From: Treponema sp. J25
GTDB taxonomy: Bacteria; Spirochaetota; Spirochaetia; Treponematales; Breznakiellaceae
NCBI RefSeq assembly: GCF_004343725.1
Contig: NZ_PTQW01000022.1
Coordinates: 1 to 64,000, forward strand
Length of the DNA: 64,000 nt
Direction: 5' to 3'
Shown: piece by piece, positions 37,321-47,866 of the stretch
Numbering within the stretch: position 1 is the first letter of the stretch
Layout of the letters: every line of letters starts with the position of its first letter
Notes under the pieces: model-generated
What the model was told of the DNA's origin: nothing
Seen by the model: the letters and a program-made list of their open reading frames with translations, nothing else
Database searches by the model: none
Made by a program: the position numbers and the translations under genes

Positions 37321-38025
37321 GTGGGACAGAAAGTAAATCCGATTGGTTTACGGCTGGGTATCAATAAAACCTGGTCTTCCCGTTGGTATGTGGATCCGCG
37401 GGAATATGCGGACACCCTTCATGAAGACTTAAAGCTTCGTAAATTGGTGTTGACCATGCCCGAGACGAAGGGCGCGGAAATAGCGGAAGTAGAGATTATT
37501 CGGCACCCCCAGCGAATTACCATTGTTATTCATACCGCACGGCCGGGGGTTATTATCGGTGTTAAGGGTGCAAACATCGAAAAAATCGGGAGCGAGCTTC
37601 AGAAACATGCTTCCAAGAAGGTGCAGATAAAGATTAAAGAAGTTCGCAACCCTGATAACAATGCCCAACTCATAGCCGAAAACATTGCGCGCCAGCTTTT
37701 AGCCCGGGGATCTTTCCGCAAGGCCATGAAACAGGCGATCAGTAATGCAATTAAGAAGGGAAACGCCCAGGGTATAAAGGTTCGCCTTTCGGGTCGGCTG
37801 GGTGGCGCCGAAATGTCCCGTACGGAAGAGTTAAAGGAAGGTCGGGTGCCTCTCCATACTCTTCGGGCCGATATCGACTATGGCTTTGCCGAAGCCCATA
37901 CTACCTATGGCGCCATTGGGGTCAAGGTATGGGTGTTTAATGGAATGAAATACGGCAAAGAACAGAAGGAAGATGCGGGTGCCCTGGTAAAGAAACGGCG
38001 GGAACGGGTTCCCGCAAGGAGTTAA
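37321..38025 (+). CDS. rpsC: 30S ribosomal protein S3
   Basis: 234 residues, GTG start one base after rplV. Motifs: [22 protein letters not shown] domain [21 protein letters not shown]-terminal [18 protein letters not shown]. Ribosomal mRNA-entry helicase component. Confidence 0.97.
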   Translation: MGQKVNPIGLRLGINKTWSSRWYVDPREYADTLHEDLKLRKLVLTMPETKGAEIAEVEIIRHPQRITIVIHTARPGVIIGVKGANIEKIGSELQKHASKKVQIKIKEVRNPDNNAQLIAENIARQLLARGSFRKAMKQAISNAIKKGNAQGIKVRLSGRLGGAEMSRTEELKEGRVPLHTLRADIDYGFAEAHTTYGAIGVKVWVFNGMKYGKEQKEDAGALVKKRRERVPARS

Positions 38026-38028
38026 GGT

Positions 38029-38454
38029 ATGCTGAGTCCTAAGCGTGTAAAATTCCGAAAGGTTCAGCGCGGTAGAATGCCTGGCAAAGCCACCAGGGGA
38101 AATACCGTAGCATTTGGTGAATATGGCCTTGTGGCGCTGGAGCGAATGTGGCTTACCAATCGTCAGATTGAAGCAGCTCGTATTGCTTTGAACCGGCACA
38201 TAAAACGGGGTGGTAAATTGTGGATTCGGATTTTTCCTGACAAACCCTATACCAAGAAACCTGCAGAAACGCGGATGGGTAAGGGAAAGGGAGCCCCTGA
38301 ATACTGGGTGGCGGTAGTGAAGCCGGGAACGGTGTTGTTTGAACTGGGTGGTGTGGATCGGGGGCTTGCGGAAGAAGCAATGAAACTCGCCGGTTCGAAA
38401 CTGCCGATTAAAACGAAGTTTGTGGCTCGTTCAGAGTTGGAGCTCGGAGCATAA
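38029..38454 (+). CDS. rplP: 50S ribosomal protein L16
   Basis: 141 residues: [37 protein letters not shown]. Contacts the A-site tRNA. 3 bp after rpsC. Confidence 0.97.
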   Translation: MLSPKRVKFRKVQRGRMPGKATRGNTVAFGEYGLVALERMWLTNRQIEAARIALNRHIKRGGKLWIRIFPDKPYTKKPAETRMGKGKGAPEYWVAVVKPGTVLFELGGVDRGLAEEAMKLAGSKLPIKTKFVARSELELGA

Positions 38455-38479
38455 TTTAGAAGGGAAGAGGGAATTACCT

Positions 38480-38677
38480 ATGAAGAATTCTTTTAAGAAC
38501 CTGACGTTTCCAGAGCTCGTATCGAAGCGGGACGAGCTTAAGCGGAAATATCTAGAATTCCGCTTCCAGATGGTGATTGGGCACGTAGATAATCCGCTGC
38601 AGAAGCGGAATTTGCGGCGCCAGATCGCACGGCTTAATACGCTGATCCGTCAGCATGAGCTTGCTGGGAAGGCATAA
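38480..38677 (+). CDS. rpmC: 50S ribosomal protein L29
   Basis: 65 residues, two-helix hairpin: [20 protein letters not shown] and [21 protein letters not shown] at 38480; GAAGAGGGAA lies upstream. The frame is open further left inside rplP but has no L29 similarity. Confidence 0.95.
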   Translation: MKNSFKNLTFPELVSKRDELKRKYLEFRFQMVIGHVDNPLQKRNLRRQIARLNTLIRQHELAGKA

Positions 38678-38688
38678 AGGAGCGCGTT

Positions 38689-38961
38689 GTGGAAGGGCAA
38701 ATGGTTGAGAAAAAGACAGGGAAGAAAGAGTTTGTGGGGATCGTTACCAGCGATAAAATGGATAAGACTATCGTGGTTTCGATCATCAACAGGACCCTGC
38801 ATCCCCTGTATAAGAAGTACGTAACCCGTATTAAGAAGGTAAAGGCCCACGATGAACATAATGAGGCAAAGGTAGGGGATCGGGTTCGAGTAATGGAGTG
38901 TCGACCTATCAGCAAGGAAAAGTGCTGGAAGCTCGTTGAAATTATTGAGCGGGCAAAATAA
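38689..38961 (+). CDS. rpsQ: 30S ribosomal protein S17
   Basis: 90 residues from GTG at 38689, placed 6 bp after AAAGGAG; ATG at 38701 would shorten it by four residues. [18 protein letters not shown] and [20 protein letters not shown] are family motifs. Confidence 0.95.
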   Translation: MEGQMVEKKTGKKEFVGIVTSDKMDKTIVVSIINRTLHPLYKKYVTRIKKVKAHDEHNEAKVGDRVRVMECRPISKEKCWKLVEIIERAK

Positions 38962-38979
38962 GGCGAGAGGAACAGAACT

Positions 38980-39348
38980 ATGATACAGGTGGAAACGTTC
39001 CTGAATGTGGCAGATAACTCAGGGGCAAAGCTCGTGCAGTGTATTAAGGTCCTGGGTGGTTCAAAACGAAAATACGCAAGTATTGGCGATATCATTGTGG
39101 TGGCGGTAAAAGACGCCCTGCCGACTTCAACCATTAAGAAAGGGTCGGTCGAACGGGCAGTGGTGGTGCGGACCCATAAGGAATACCGACGGCCCGACGG
39201 AACCTACATCCGGTTTGATGATAATGCCTGTGTAATTATTGATGCGAATAAGAACCCCAAGGGAAAGCGTATTTTTGGACCAGTGGCTCGGGAGTTGCGG
39301 GAGAAGGATTTTATGAAGATTATTTCTCTCGCTCCTGAGGTCCTGTAA
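38980..39348 (+). CDS. rplN: 50S ribosomal protein L14
   Basis: 122 residues: [60 protein letters not shown]. Forms an intersubunit bridge. Confidence 0.97.
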   Translation: MIQVETFLNVADNSGAKLVQCIKVLGGSKRKYASIGDIIVVAVKDALPTSTIKKGSVERAVVVRTHKEYRRPDGTYIRFDDNACVIIDANKNPKGKRIFGPVARELREKDFMKIISLAPEVL

Positions 39349-39357
39349 GGAGGCGGT

Positions 39358-39675
39358 ATGACAGGACATAAATTTAAGCTTAAGAAAGATGATACCGTCC
39401 AGATTATTGCTGGTAAAGATAAGGGAAAACGGGGAAGGATCTTACGGATTCTCCGCGAAAAGGATCGGGTAGTGGTAGAAGGCGCTAACATCGTAAAGAA
39501 AGCGGTAAAACGGCGCAGTCAGCAAGATCGAGGCGGTATTGTAGAGGTTGAAGCTCCGATTCATATCTCCAATGTTATGATCGTGTGTAAAAAATGCGGG
39601 CCTACTCGGATTGGCTATAAACTTGATGGAGAGAACAAAGTCCGGGTATGCAAGAAATGTGGAGAGGCGCTGTGA
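39358..39675 (+). CDS. rplX: 50S ribosomal protein L24
   Basis: 105 residues. KOW motif [20 protein letters not shown]. The C-terminus has CxxC pairs (VCKKCGPTR and VCKKCGEAL), a zinc-binding form found in many bacteria. Overlaps rplE by one base (TGATG). Confidence 0.96.
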   Translation: MTGHKFKLKKDDTVQIIAGKDKGKRGRILRILREKDRVVVEGANIVKKAVKRRSQQDRGGIVEVEAPIHISNVMIVCKKCGPTRIGYKLDGENKVRVCKKCGEAL

Positions 39676-40226
39676 TGAAGAACTACGAACCGCGGCTCAA
39701 AAAACTGTATCGGGAAAAGATCGCTCCCGAAATGTTTAAGGAGTTCGGATATAAATCGACAATGCAGACCCCACGGTTAGAAAAAATCGTGGTAAGCATG
39801 GGCGTAGGCGAGGCTCTTCAGAATAAAAAGCTGTTGGATGCGGCCATAGAAGACCTTACCCAAATTACGGGGCAAAAGGCGGTAAAAACCAAGGCCAAGA
39901 AGAGTATCGCTAACTTTAAGATCCGGACGGGACAGGAAATCGGAGCAAAGGTAACCTTGCGGGGTGCCATGATGTATGAATTCCTTGATCGACTCATAAA
40001 CGTGGCGCTCCCCCGGGTTAAGGATTTCCGGGGTGTCAATCCGAATGGTTTTGATGGTCATGGAAATTATTCTCTGGGTATTACGGAACAGATCATTTTC
40101 CCGGAAATCGATTTTGATAAGATTGAACGGGTAGCGGGTCTGAATGTTACCATTGTGACCACGGCGAATACCGATGCGGAAGCAAAGGCGCTCCTCGCAA
40201 AATTCGGTATGCCATTCAGGAAATAA
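39675..40226 (+). CDS. rplE: 50S ribosomal protein L5
   Basis: 183 residues: [60 protein letters not shown]. Binds 5S rRNA. Start in the TGATG overlap with rplX; an in-frame ATG at 39648 inside rplX is rejected. Confidence 0.97.
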   Translation: MKNYEPRLKKLYREKIAPEMFKEFGYKSTMQTPRLEKIVVSMGVGEALQNKKLLDAAIEDLTQITGQKAVKTKAKKSIANFKIRTGQEIGAKVTLRGAMMYEFLDRLINVALPRVKDFRGVNPNGFDGHGNYSLGITEQIIFPEIDFDKIERVAGLNVTIVTTANTDAEAKALLAKFGMPFRK

Positions 40227-40237
40227 GCGAGGGACCT

Positions 40238-40423
40238 ATGGCCAGAAAAGCGATGATTTTAAAGGCTTTAAAGAAGCCCAAGTATTCTACACGGAAAGTA
40301 AACCGGTGTCGGCTCTGTGGACGACCCCGCGGATATATGCGGAAGTTTGAAATGTGTCGTCTTTGTTTTCGCAAGCTCGCCAGTGAAGGCTTAATTCCTG
40401 GCGTTACAAAATCAAGTTGGTAA
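40238..40423 (+). CDS. rpsN: 30S ribosomal protein S14, zinc-binding type Z
   Basis: 61 residues, short form with two CxxC pairs ([20 protein letters not shown]), so it needs zinc. No second, zinc-independent copy is in this window. Confidence 0.97.
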   Translation: MARKAMILKALKKPKYSTRKVNRCRLCGRPRGYMRKFEMCRLCFRKLASEGLIPGVTKSSW

Positions 40424-40437
40424 GGTAGGAGTAGAGC

Positions 40438-40836
40438 ATGAGCGTTTCAGATCCCGTCGCTGATATGCTGACCAAGATCCGGAATGCCGGATTGGCAAGG
40501 CATGAAAAGGTGGATATCCCTACCTCCAAGCTCAAGCTTGAGATTGTGAAGATCTTGAAGACTGAGGGATATATTAAGAACTTTAAAAAGATCACCCAGG
40601 ATGGGGTAAATACAATCCGTATCTTTTTAAAGTATGATGAGAAACAGAACCCGGTGATTCATGGGCTAGAGCGCATTTCTAAGCCGGGTCGTCGGGTATA
40701 TACCGGCTATAAGGATATGCCCCGGGTATATAATGGATATGGTACACTGATTGTGTCTACATCACTGGGTGTTACCACTGGGAAAAAGGCCGCCGAAAAG
40801 AAAGTGGGCGGTGAAATTCTCTGTACCGTGTGGTAA
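40438..40836 (+). CDS. rpsH: 30S ribosomal protein S8
   Basis: 132 residues: [20 protein letters not shown] and C-terminal [17 protein letters not shown]. Assembly protein and autogenous repressor of spc genes in E. coli. Confidence 0.97.
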   Translation: MSVSDPVADMLTKIRNAGLARHEKVDIPTSKLKLEIVKILKTEGYIKNFKKITQDGVNTIRIFLKYDEKQNPVIHGLERISKPGRRVYTGYKDMPRVYNGYGTLIVSTSLGVTTGKKAAEKKVGGEILCTVW

Positions 40837-40848
40837 GGGGGGAGATTC

Positions 40849-41388
40849 ATGTCACGTATTGGAAAGATTCCGGTGAAAATTCCCCAGGGCGTAAAGGTTC
40901 AAATTGGGGCGGATAGTATCACCGTGGAAGGCCCAAAGGGAAAGCTATCCCAGACCTATAAGCCCGTAGTCACCTTTGAACAAAAGGGTGATGTGGTGGT
41001 GGTACAGCGAAAAGAGGATACCAAGCAAGGAAAGGCTTATCACGGTTTGTATCGCAATCTCCTCAATAATATGGTGATAGGAGTTTCTGCGGGGTTTTCT
41101 AAGTCCCTGGTGGTGAATGGAGTCGGTTATCGAGCGGAGGTAAAGGGAAACCTTTTGGCGTTGAATCTGGGATACTCCACTGATTTTTACGTAATGATCC
41201 CCAAGGATCTCCAGGTAACCGCCGATGCGAACGGCAAGATCACCATTACGGGGATTGATAAGCAAAAGGTCGGTGAGTTTGCAGCTCAGGTTCGGAAACT
41301 GAGACTCCCTGAACCGTACAAAGGGAAGGGAATCCGGTACGAAGATGAAGTTATCAGAAGAAAAGTCGGGAAATCCGGCGTTAAATAG
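40849..41388 (+). CDS. rplF: 50S ribosomal protein L6
   Basis: 179 residues: [26 protein letters not shown], and [19 protein letters not shown]. Located near the sarcin-ricin loop. GGGGGGAG precedes the ATG. Confidence 0.97.
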   Translation: MSRIGKIPVKIPQGVKVQIGADSITVEGPKGKLSQTYKPVVTFEQKGDVVVVQRKEDTKQGKAYHGLYRNLLNNMVIGVSAGFSKSLVVNGVGYRAEVKGNLLALNLGYSTDFYVMIPKDLQVTADANGKITITGIDKQKVGEFAAQVRKLRLPEPYKGKGIRYEDEVIRRKVGKSGVK

Positions 41389-41397
41389 GGTTGCCAT

Positions 41398-41760
41398 ATG
41401 AGACGGAAAATGCTTGATAAGGATAGGAAACGGCTTAAGAGGAAGATTCACATTCGGAAGCGGATATACGGGACCCCAGAGCGACCTCGGATGAGTGTCT
41501 TTAAGAGCAACCGTTCTCTCTATATTCAGGTGATTGACGATACCCAGGGGAAGACCCTGGTATCGGCAAGTACCCTGGAAAAGGAATTGCGGAATATCAA
41601 GAGAACGGTAGAAGGGGCTGCCCAATTAGGGGAAATCATGGGGAAACGTCTTCTGGAGAAGAATATTACCTCCGTGGTGTTTGATAGAAACGGTTATCTC
41701 TATCATGGCGTTGTTAAAGCCATGGCTGATGGGGCCCGGAAAGCCGGGATCCAGTTCTAG
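41398..41760 (+). CDS. rplR: 50S ribosomal protein L18
   Basis: 120 residues: [40 protein letters not shown]. Binds 5S rRNA with L5. Confidence 0.96.
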   Translation: MRRKMLDKDRKRLKRKIHIRKRIYGTPERPRMSVFKSNRSLYIQVIDDTQGKTLVSASTLEKELRNIKRTVEGAAQLGEIMGKRLLEKNITSVVFDRNGYLYHGVVKAMADGARKAGIQF

Positions 41761-41768
41761 GGGGACGC

Positions 41769-42284
41769 ATGGACCACGCAAAGGATAAAGAAAGGCTTGT
41801 ACAGGAAAAGGAATACGTAGAAAAACTGGTGAAGCTTAACCGGACCGCTAAAGTAGTGAAGGGTGGGCGGCGTTTTTCCTTTTCTGCTCTTACGGTGGTT
41901 GGAGATAAAAAGGGCAATGTAGGGTATGGTTTCGGAAAGGCCAATGATGTTTCAGAGGCTATCCGCAAGAGCCTTGAGAAGGCCAAACGGAATATGGTAA
42001 AGCTACCCATCCGTAATGGGACCATTCCGCATGAGGTGCTTGCTCAGTTTAAGGCTTCGTCCGTGCTTCTGAAGCCAGCCTGTTCTGGTACGGGGATTAT
42101 TGCCGGTGGCCCAGTGCGGGCGGTGATGGAAGCCGGTGGGGTCACCGATGTGTTAAGTAAGTCCATCGGTTCCAGTAATCAGTACAATGTTCTCAAGGCG
42201 ACCTTTAAAGCCATCGCTAAACTGATGGATGCCCGGGAAGTTGCCAAGAACAGAGGGAAGACCCTCAAGGATTTGTGGGGATAA
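41769..42284 (+). CDS. rpsE: 30S ribosomal protein S5
   Basis: 171 residues: [60 protein letters not shown]. Helps decoding accuracy and mRNA entry. Confidence 0.97.
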   Translation: MDHAKDKERLVQEKEYVEKLVKLNRTAKVVKGGRRFSFSALTVVGDKKGNVGYGFGKANDVSEAIRKSLEKAKRNMVKLPIRNGTIPHEVLAQFKASSVLLKPACSGTGIIAGGPVRAVMEAGGVTDVLSKSIGSSNQYNVLKATFKAIAKLMDAREVAKNRGKTLKDLWG

Positions 42285-42288
42285 GTGT

Positions 42289-42474
42289 ATGGCAAAGAAA
42301 ATACGTATTCGTCTGGTGCGCAGCACAATTGGAGCGCTGCCTGCCCAGCGGGCCACGGTCCGGTGCCTCGGATTACGAAAAATTGGATCGGTAACTGAAA
42401 AAGAAGCAAATCCTGCCATCCTTGGAATGGTACGGGCCGTTTCTCATCTCGTGGCTGTAGAGGAGATTCAGTGA
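42289..42474 (+). CDS. rpmD: 50S ribosomal protein L30
   Basis: 61 residues: KKIRIRLVRSTIGALPAQRA, RCLGLRKIGSV. ATG at 42289, 4 bp after rpsE; the frame continues left into rpsE but has no L30 similarity there. Stop overlaps the rplO ATG by one base. Confidence 0.96.
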   Translation: MAKKIRIRLVRSTIGALPAQRATVRCLGLRKIGSVTEKEANPAILGMVRAVSHLVAVEEIQ

Positions 42475-42926
42475 TGCACGATTTTAATTTACATGCCCCA
42501 GAGGGAGCAAATAAAAAGGGTCGACGGGTTGGTCGTGGCCAGGGATCAGGCCGGGGAACCACCGCTGGCCGGGGTAACAAGGGTCAAAAATCCCGTTCGG
42601 GAGGAAAAACCTATGTAGGCTTTGAGGGAGGTCAGATGCCTCTCTATCGCCGCCTTGCCCAGCGGGGGTTTTCTAACTATCCCTTTAAGAAAGAATACCA
42701 GGTGGTAAATCTGGCGCGGCTTGAAGCGGTGTATAATAATGGCGAAACGGTAGATGTGGCTTCTCTTATACAGAAGGGGTTAGTTAAGAAGGCTGCTCCT
42801 GTGAAGATCCTCGGCACCGGAGAAATTACCAAGAAGCTTGAAGTAAAGGTGGATGCTATCTCCGGATCAGCGAAAGAAAAAATCGAAAAAGCCGGTGGCA
42901 CGGTGGTAGTCACGGCGCAGAACTAA
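42474..42926 (+). CDS. rplO: 50S ribosomal protein L15
   Basis: 150 residues. Gly/Arg-rich N-terminus (GRRVGRGQGSGRGTTAGRG) then FEGGQMPLYRRLAQRGFSNY. ATG at 42474 (TGATG overlap). Confidence 0.96.
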   Translation: MHDFNLHAPEGANKKGRRVGRGQGSGRGTTAGRGNKGQKSRSGGKTYVGFEGGQMPLYRRLAQRGFSNYPFKKEYQVVNLARLEAVYNNGETVDVASLIQKGLVKKAAPVKILGTGEITKKLEVKVDAISGSAKEKIEKAGGTVVVTAQN

Positions 42927-42944
42927 AGAAGGAAGGCGGGGAAC

Positions 42945-44264
42945 ATGGCAGCTAATCCATTGGTCAGCATTTTTCGGGTAAAAGAATTACGGGAACGCCT
43001 ACTTTTCACGATGTTGATGCTCGTTGTTTTCCGCCTGGGGGCGGTGCTTCCTATTCCGGGTATCAACGTCAATGCCTTGAAGGCGTATTTCCTCTCCCAG
43101 CAAGGAACAGGAAATGCTATTGTGGATTACCTTGATTTCTTTGCCGGAGGGGCCTTTACCAATTTTTCAATCTTTATGCTCGGCATCATGCCCTACATCT
43201 CGATGTCGATCATCATGCAACTCTTTATTATTATCTTCCCGAGTCTTAAACGTATTTCGGAAGAAGAGGGGGGCAGAAAAAAGATCCAGTGGTATCAGCG
43301 ACTGGGGACCATCGTGGTTTGTTTAATCCAGTCCTTTGCGGTTTCTCGCTGGGCTGATACGATGCCGAATGTAATTACCATGGGGCGTGTTTCTTTTACC
43401 CTCATTGCGATGATGACCGTCACAACGGGGACCATGTTCCTTATGTGGATCGGTGAGCAGATTACCCGTCGCGGTATCGGAAACGGAACTTCCCTTATCA
43501 TCTTTGCAGGGATTGTGGCCCGATTGCCCCGGGCCGTGTGGGAACTGATCGAAAAGGTAAAGAGCCGGGAATTAAACCCCGTGTTTGTAATTGTTGTTTT
43601 TGTGATGTTTGTGGCGGTAGTGGCCCTGGTGGTTTTTGAACAACAGGGACAACGGAAAATCCCCGTGAACTATGCCAAGCGGGTTGTGGGCCGAAGAATG
43701 TATGGCGCCCAGAACACGTACATTCCCTTTAAGATTAATCCTTCGGGGGTTATTCCGGTTATTTTTGCCTCATCCCTCTTAACCTTCCCTCTTCAGATAG
43801 CCAGTGGAATCGGGGCGAATGTAAAGTGGCTGGCCGACTTTTCTCGATGGCTCAATCCTCATGGGGTGGCGTATAACATTTTGTATACCATTTTCATTAT
43901 ATTCTTTGCCTATTTTTATACCCAGGTAACGCTGAATCCTATTGAAATAGCAAAGAATATCCGGGAAAATGGTGGTTCTATCCCGGGAATTCGGACGGAC
44001 AAAATCGAGGAATACCTGACGGCGATTCTTAATCGTATTATTCTCCCAGGTTCTTTGTATCTGGCGTTAATAGCGATACTCCCGACGATTATCCAGGCCC
44101 TTTTCAATTTCCCCGCTTCTATTTCGTACCTCATGGGGGGAACCTCCCTGCTGATTCTGGTGGGGGTTGATCTGGATACGATGAGTCAGGTTGATGCGTT
44201 GCTAAAAATGCACCATCACGAGGGAATTGCCCGGAAAGGGCATATTCGATCTCGGAATTTATAG
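42945..44264 (+). CDS. secY: Preprotein translocase channel SecY
   Basis: 439 residues, ten membrane helices. Motifs: FRLGAVLPIPGINVNAL (helix 1/plug), GIMPYISMSIIMQL, GIGNGTSLIIFAGI, NPSGVIPVIFASSLL and the cytoplasmic loop ENGGSIPGIRT that contacts SecA. 18 bp after rplO. adk, map and infA, which commonly follow, are not here. Confidence 0.97.
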   Translation: MAANPLVSIFRVKELRERLLFTMLMLVVFRLGAVLPIPGINVNALKAYFLSQQGTGNAIVDYLDFFAGGAFTNFSIFMLGIMPYISMSIIMQLFIIIFPSLKRISEEEGGRKKIQWYQRLGTIVVCLIQSFAVSRWADTMPNVITMGRVSFTLIAMMTVTTGTMFLMWIGEQITRRGIGNGTSLIIFAGIVARLPRAVWELIEKVKSRELNPVFVIVVFVMFVAVVALVVFEQQGQRKIPVNYAKRVVGRRMYGAQNTYIPFKINPSGVIPVIFASSLLTFPLQIASGIGANVKWLADFSRWLNPHGVAYNILYTIFIIFFAYFYTQVTLNPIEIAKNIRENGGSIPGIRTDKIEEYLTAILNRIILPGSLYLALIAILPTIIQALFNFPASISYLMGGTSLLILVGVDLDTMSQVDALLKMHHHEGIARKGHIRSRNL

Positions 44265-44302
44265 GAGGTCTCTCAACCTCAGAGAGGTGAAGAGAGTACT
44301 TG

Positions 44303-44372
44303 GCGAAAGGTGAAAAATTCGCTTTAATATGCGAATCATGCATATGCTCCCCCCATCTACAGGGCATATGCA
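44303..44372 (+). promoter_or_regulatory. Hairpins in the secY-rpmJ spacer
   Basis: ATTCGC (44317-44322)/GCGAAT (44331-44336) competes with GCGAA (44303-44307)/TTCGC, and TGCATATGC (44339-44347) pairs with GCATATGCA (44364-44372). No T run. In E. coli S4 represses the next block (S13-S11-S4-alpha-L17) from a leader here; a similar role is possible. Confidence 0.5.
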
Positions 44373-44402
44373 GAAGGATGAAACGAGAAAGGGAGATAGA
44401 GG

Positions 44403-44516
44403 ATGAAAGTCCGAACCAGTGTCAAACCGATTTGTGATAAATGTAAGGTGATAAAGCGGAATGGTATCATCCGCATCATCTGTGAAAATCCCAAGCATAA
44501 ACAGAAACAAGGGTAA
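44403..44516 (+). CDS. rpmJ: 50S ribosomal protein L36
   Basis: 37 residues: [20 protein letters not shown], then [11 protein letters not shown]. Zinc ligands C11, C14, C27 and H32. Typical place before rpsM. Confidence 0.97.
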   Translation: MKVRTSVKPICDKCKVIKRNGIIRIICENPKHKQKQG

Positions 44517-44530
44517 GGAGGAAGGTAGTC

Positions 44531-44896
44531 ATGGCACGTATTGCGGGGGTGGATCTCCCTAACAAACACGTAAATATCGCCCTTACCTATATTTATGGGA
44601 TTGGTCGTTCCAGTGCGGATGCTATCTGTGAACGGGCAAAGATCGATCCAAATCGAAAAATGAACGATCTTAGCCAGGAAGAGGTGAATGAGCTTCGCCA
44701 GATCATCGAAAATGAATATAAGGTAGAAGGACGCCTACGAACTGAAGTGGCCCTCAATATCAAGCGGCTGATGGATATTGGATGCTACCGGGGTTTGCGT
44801 CATCGGAAAGGGCTTCCTGTTCGTGGCCAACGAACACGGACGAATGCTCGAACCCGTAAGGGTAAGCGAAAGACTGTCGCAGGAAAGAAGAAGTAG
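44531..44896 (+). CDS. rpsM: 30S ribosomal protein S13
   Basis: 121 residues: [20 protein letters not shown], and C-terminal [20 protein letters not shown]. Head protein touching P-site tRNA. Confidence 0.97.
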   Translation: MARIAGVDLPNKHVNIALTYIYGIGRSSADAICERAKIDPNRKMNDLSQEEVNELRQIIENEYKVEGRLRTEVALNIKRLMDIGCYRGLRHRKGLPVRGQRTRTNARTRKGKRKTVAGKKK

Positions 44897-44913
44897 TCGG
44901 AGGATAGAGAATC

Positions 44914-45294
44914 GTGGCTGAGAGCAGAAAACGAAAAGAGAAGAAGACCGTATACGAAGGAAAGGTGTATATCCAGGCTACGTTTAATAACACGATTGTT
45001 ACCATTACGGATTTAATGGGAAACACCATTGCATGGGCAAGTTCGGGAGGCCTTGGTTTCCGGGGTGCGAAAAAATCTACCCCCTTTGCGGCTCAGACCG
45101 TAACGGAAACTGCGGCTCAGAAGGCCATGCAGGCAGGGTTGCGAGAAGCCCATGTATATGTAAAGGGGCCGGGGATTGGTCGAGAGTCTGCTATTCGACA
45201 GTTGGGAGTTATGGGTATTAAGGTAAAATCCATCAGTGATATTACCCCAATACCTCATAATGGTTGTAGACCGAGAAAAGCACGACGCATCTAA
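44914..45294 (+). CDS. rpsK: 30S ribosomal protein S11
   Basis: 126 residues, GTG start after GGAGGATA. Motifs: [51 protein letters not shown]. Confidence 0.97.
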   Translation: MAESRKRKEKKTVYEGKVYIQATFNNTIVTITDLMGNTIAWASSGGLGFRGAKKSTPFAAQTVTETAAQKAMQAGLREAHVYVKGPGIGRESAIRQLGVMGIKVKSISDITPIPHNGCRPRKARRI

Positions 45295-45312
45295 GTAAAA
45301 GGTGGATAGGAT

Positions 45313-45948
45313 ATGGCTCGTTATATTGGACCAGTATGCCGACTCTGTCGGACAGAAGGAAAAAAGCTCTTTTTAAAGGGTGAACGGTGCAAGAGTGATA
45401 AGTGCGCCATCAATAAAAAACGCCCGGCCCCTGGAAAGGATCCAAAAGGGCGGGTAACCAAGCGTTCTGATTATGGGCTGCAGCTTCGGGAAAAGCAGAA
45501 GCTTAAGAGAATTTATGGAATGCAGGAGCGGCAGTTTAAACTCTTCTTTGAGCGGGCCCTCAGAATGCCGGGCATTACGGGTGATAACCTGTTTATGCTT
45601 CTGGAACGGCGCCTTGATAATGTGGTGTATCGTTTGCGCTTTGCGGTGAATCGCACCCAGGCGCGACAGCTCGTGTTGCATGGTCATGTACTGGTGAATG
45701 GCAAGTCCGTGAATATTCCCTCTTACCTTGTGAAGCCCAATGATGTCATTGAAATTCGGGAGAAGAGCAAGGGCTTAACGGTTATTAAAGAAGCCCTTAA
45801 AGAATATGGCAAATCCGGCGTCATGCCCTGGCTGAGCCTTGATCCTGATGCAATGAAGGGTACTTTCCTTGCTATTCCCAGGCGAAGCGATGTGACAGAC
45901 CTGGCGGATATTAAAGAACAGATGATTGTCGAGTTATACTCGAAGTAA
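45313..45948 (+). CDS. rpsD: 30S ribosomal protein S4
   Basis: 211 residues. The N-terminus has the zinc-type Cys set (CRLCRTEGKKLFLKGERC, then C); S4 domain LERRLDNVVYRLRFAVNRTQ and GHVLVNGKSVNIPSYLVKP. Primary 16S binder and alpha-operon repressor in E. coli. Confidence 0.97.
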   Translation: MARYIGPVCRLCRTEGKKLFLKGERCKSDKCAINKKRPAPGKDPKGRVTKRSDYGLQLREKQKLKRIYGMQERQFKLFFERALRMPGITGDNLFMLLERRLDNVVYRLRFAVNRTQARQLVLHGHVLVNGKSVNIPSYLVKPNDVIEIREKSKGLTVIKEALKEYGKSGVMPWLSLDPDAMKGTFLAIPRRSDVTDLADIKEQMIVELYSK

Positions 45949-45957
45949 GGAGTTTAA

Positions 45958-47016
45958 ATGGACCGTAAAAATCTGCTTAAAGGGTTTAAACGCCCTAAGG
46001 GGATTACCTTTGAGCATAGTGAGCTCGAGCCTAATTACGGTAAATTCATCGCTGCTCCTTTTGAGCCAGGTTTTGGCACCACCGTGGGTAATACTCTGAG
46101 AAGGATCCTGCTTTCTTCTATTCAGGGGTATGCCGTAACAGCGGTTAAGATTACTTCCTACGATAAAGAAGGGGTTCCTCATATTGTATCGAGTGAATAT
46201 GAGATCATCCCGAATATCGTGGAAGATACCCTGGAGGTTATTAACAACCTCAAACAGATGCGGGTTAAGTTGCCCGATGATGTAGAACAGGACACGTTCT
46301 TATACGAATGGAAGGGGCAGACGGAAGTAAAAAGTGATGATTTTGCGCGGCCGGGACAGCTGGAAGTGCTGAGTAAGGGTCAGCATATCATGACCCTTAT
46401 GGACGATGCACGGCTCGAAATGGAAATCCAGGTGGACCTTGGGCGGGGGTATGTCCCTTCGGAAGTAAATGAGAAGTATGTAGAAGTCATCGGGACTATT
46501 CCGATGGATGCTATTTTCTCGCCGATAAAAAAGGTGAAGTATGCAGTAGAGCCTACGCGGGTGGGGCAGCGCAGCGATTATGACAAGCTGATCATCGAAG
46601 TGTGGACCGATGGGACCATCCGACCCGATGATGCCCTCGCGGAGGCGGCAAAGATAGCAAAGGATCACTTCTCGGTCTTTATCAATTTTGATGAAAGCCG
46701 TATTGGTTCGGAGGAAGATCTCAGTGAAACCGATGAACGGATACGGCAGATTCTCAATACTCCAGTGGAAGAACTGGAATTGTCGGTTCGATCGTCGAAC
46801 TGTCTTAAGAATGCCAATATACGAACGATTGGAGAGCTGACCCGAAAAACGGAAGAGGATATTGCAAAGACCCGAAATTTCGGTAAGAAATCTCTCCAGG
46901 AGATAAAAGAAAAATTGGCAGAATGGAACTTAAGTTTGGGCATGACCGATTATAGTGTCCTGAAGAACATAACCAAATTTGCACCTGTGAAGAAGGAAGA
47001 AGAAGATGAAGCATAA
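45958..47016 (+). CDS. rpoA: RNA polymerase subunit alpha
   Basis: 352 residues. N-terminal dimerisation domain ([20 protein letters not shown]) and C-terminal DNA-binding domain ([32 protein letters not shown]). Slightly long, with an acidic end KKEEEDEA. The last 11 bp overlap rplQ. Confidence 0.97.
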   Translation: MDRKNLLKGFKRPKGITFEHSELEPNYGKFIAAPFEPGFGTTVGNTLRRILLSSIQGYAVTAVKITSYDKEGVPHIVSSEYEIIPNIVEDTLEVINNLKQMRVKLPDDVEQDTFLYEWKGQTEVKSDDFARPGQLEVLSKGQHIMTLMDDARLEMEIQVDLGRGYVPSEVNEKYVEVIGTIPMDAIFSPIKKVKYAVEPTRVGQRSDYDKLIIEVWTDGTIRPDDALAEAAKIAKDHFSVFINFDESRIGSEEDLSETDERIRQILNTPVEELELSVRSSNCLKNANIRTIGELTRKTEEDIAKTRNFGKKSLQEIKEKLAEWNLSLGMTDYSVLKNITKFAPVKKEEEDEA

Positions 47017-47440
47017 GATTGGCTTTAATCGCCTTGAACGAACCGCCGCTCATCGTAAGGCCCTTCTGCGGAGCATGGTGACCTCTCTGTTTAAATACGA
47101 GCGCATCACCACTACCAAAGCAAAGGCCCAGGAAGTCCGACGGGCTGCGGAAAAACTGATTACCCGGGCAAAGGAAGACACCTTACATAATCGGCGTATT
47201 GTGGCAAGTCGCCTCTTTAACGAGGATATGGTAACCAAATTGTTTACCAATATTGCGCCTCGTATGAAGGATCGGCCAGGGGGGTATACCCGTATTCTTA
47301 AACTGGGTCAACGACCGGGAGATGCCTCGGAGATGGTGATTCTGGAACTCGTTGATTATAAAGTTGAGGAAAAAGAGAAGGAGTCCCAGAAGAAAGAAAA
47401 AAAGGCTTCCAAAAAAGAGGAAGCTAAGGCGAAGGCGTAA
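47006..47440 (+). CDS. rplQ: 50S ribosomal protein L17 with a charged tail
   Basis: 144 residues, about 20 more than usual. Core: [60 protein letters not shown]. The extra tail is Lys/Glu/Ala only ([19 protein letters not shown]). Overlaps rpoA by 11 bp. Confidence 0.96.
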   Translation: MKHKIGFNRLERTAAHRKALLRSMVTSLFKYERITTTKAKAQEVRRAAEKLITRAKEDTLHNRRIVASRLFNEDMVTKLFTNIAPRMKDRPGGYTRILKLGQRPGDASEMVILELVDYKVEEKEKESQKKEKKASKKEEAKAKA

Positions 47441-47454
47441 TAGGAGGAAGACCC

Positions 47455-47631
47455 ATGTCTAAGGCGCACAGAGGAAAGGGTATCCGGGAGCTTCCAGCCC
47501 ATGGACGAGGTACCTGCCCCGTTTGTAAAAGAGCGGCGGTAAAAATTCTCTACGAACAAGAAGTGAATGGGGAAAAAGTAAAGATCTGTAAGGTGTGTAA
47601 GGCTGCCCTGAAACATGGCAAAGCTGTGTAA
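47455..47631 (+). CDS. Small zinc-ribbon protein after rplQ
   Basis: 58 residues, basic, with two CxxC pairs: GTCPVCKRAAVKI and KICKVCKAALKHGK. TAGGAGGAAGA precedes the ATG, 14 bp after rplQ, and the terminator follows, so it belongs to the ribosomal operon. A ribosome-associated or ribosomal-RNA-binding role is plausible from charge and place. I do not recognise a named family. Confidence 0.85.
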   Translation: MSKAHRGKGIRELPAHGRGTCPVCKRAAVKILYEQEVNGEKVKICKVCKAALKHGKAV

Positions 47632-47674
47632 GGGCTGACGGATCTTTTGTATAAAGAGGTTCCCAAACATAATA

Positions 47675-47708
47675 AAAAGGCTACCTAAGAAGGAGGTAGC
47701 CTTTTTTT
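47675..47708 (+). terminator. Terminator of the ribosomal protein operon
   Basis: AAAAGGCTACCT pairs with AGGTAGCCTTTT (stem ~47677-47686 and 47694-47703) with loop AAGAAGG and a run of seven T residues. Confidence 0.92.
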
Positions 47709-47866
47709 ATGCAAACGCCCTTATAAAATATCTTAAGGTACCCGCTGCCATGAGGCCGTTGGGGCTGATTCCTTTGTAAAAATCTTACATAAATATGCAG
47801 GTATTATGCATAAAATCTAGACAAAACGTATAAAAATAGAGTAAATTTCGCTCCAGGAGGAACACT

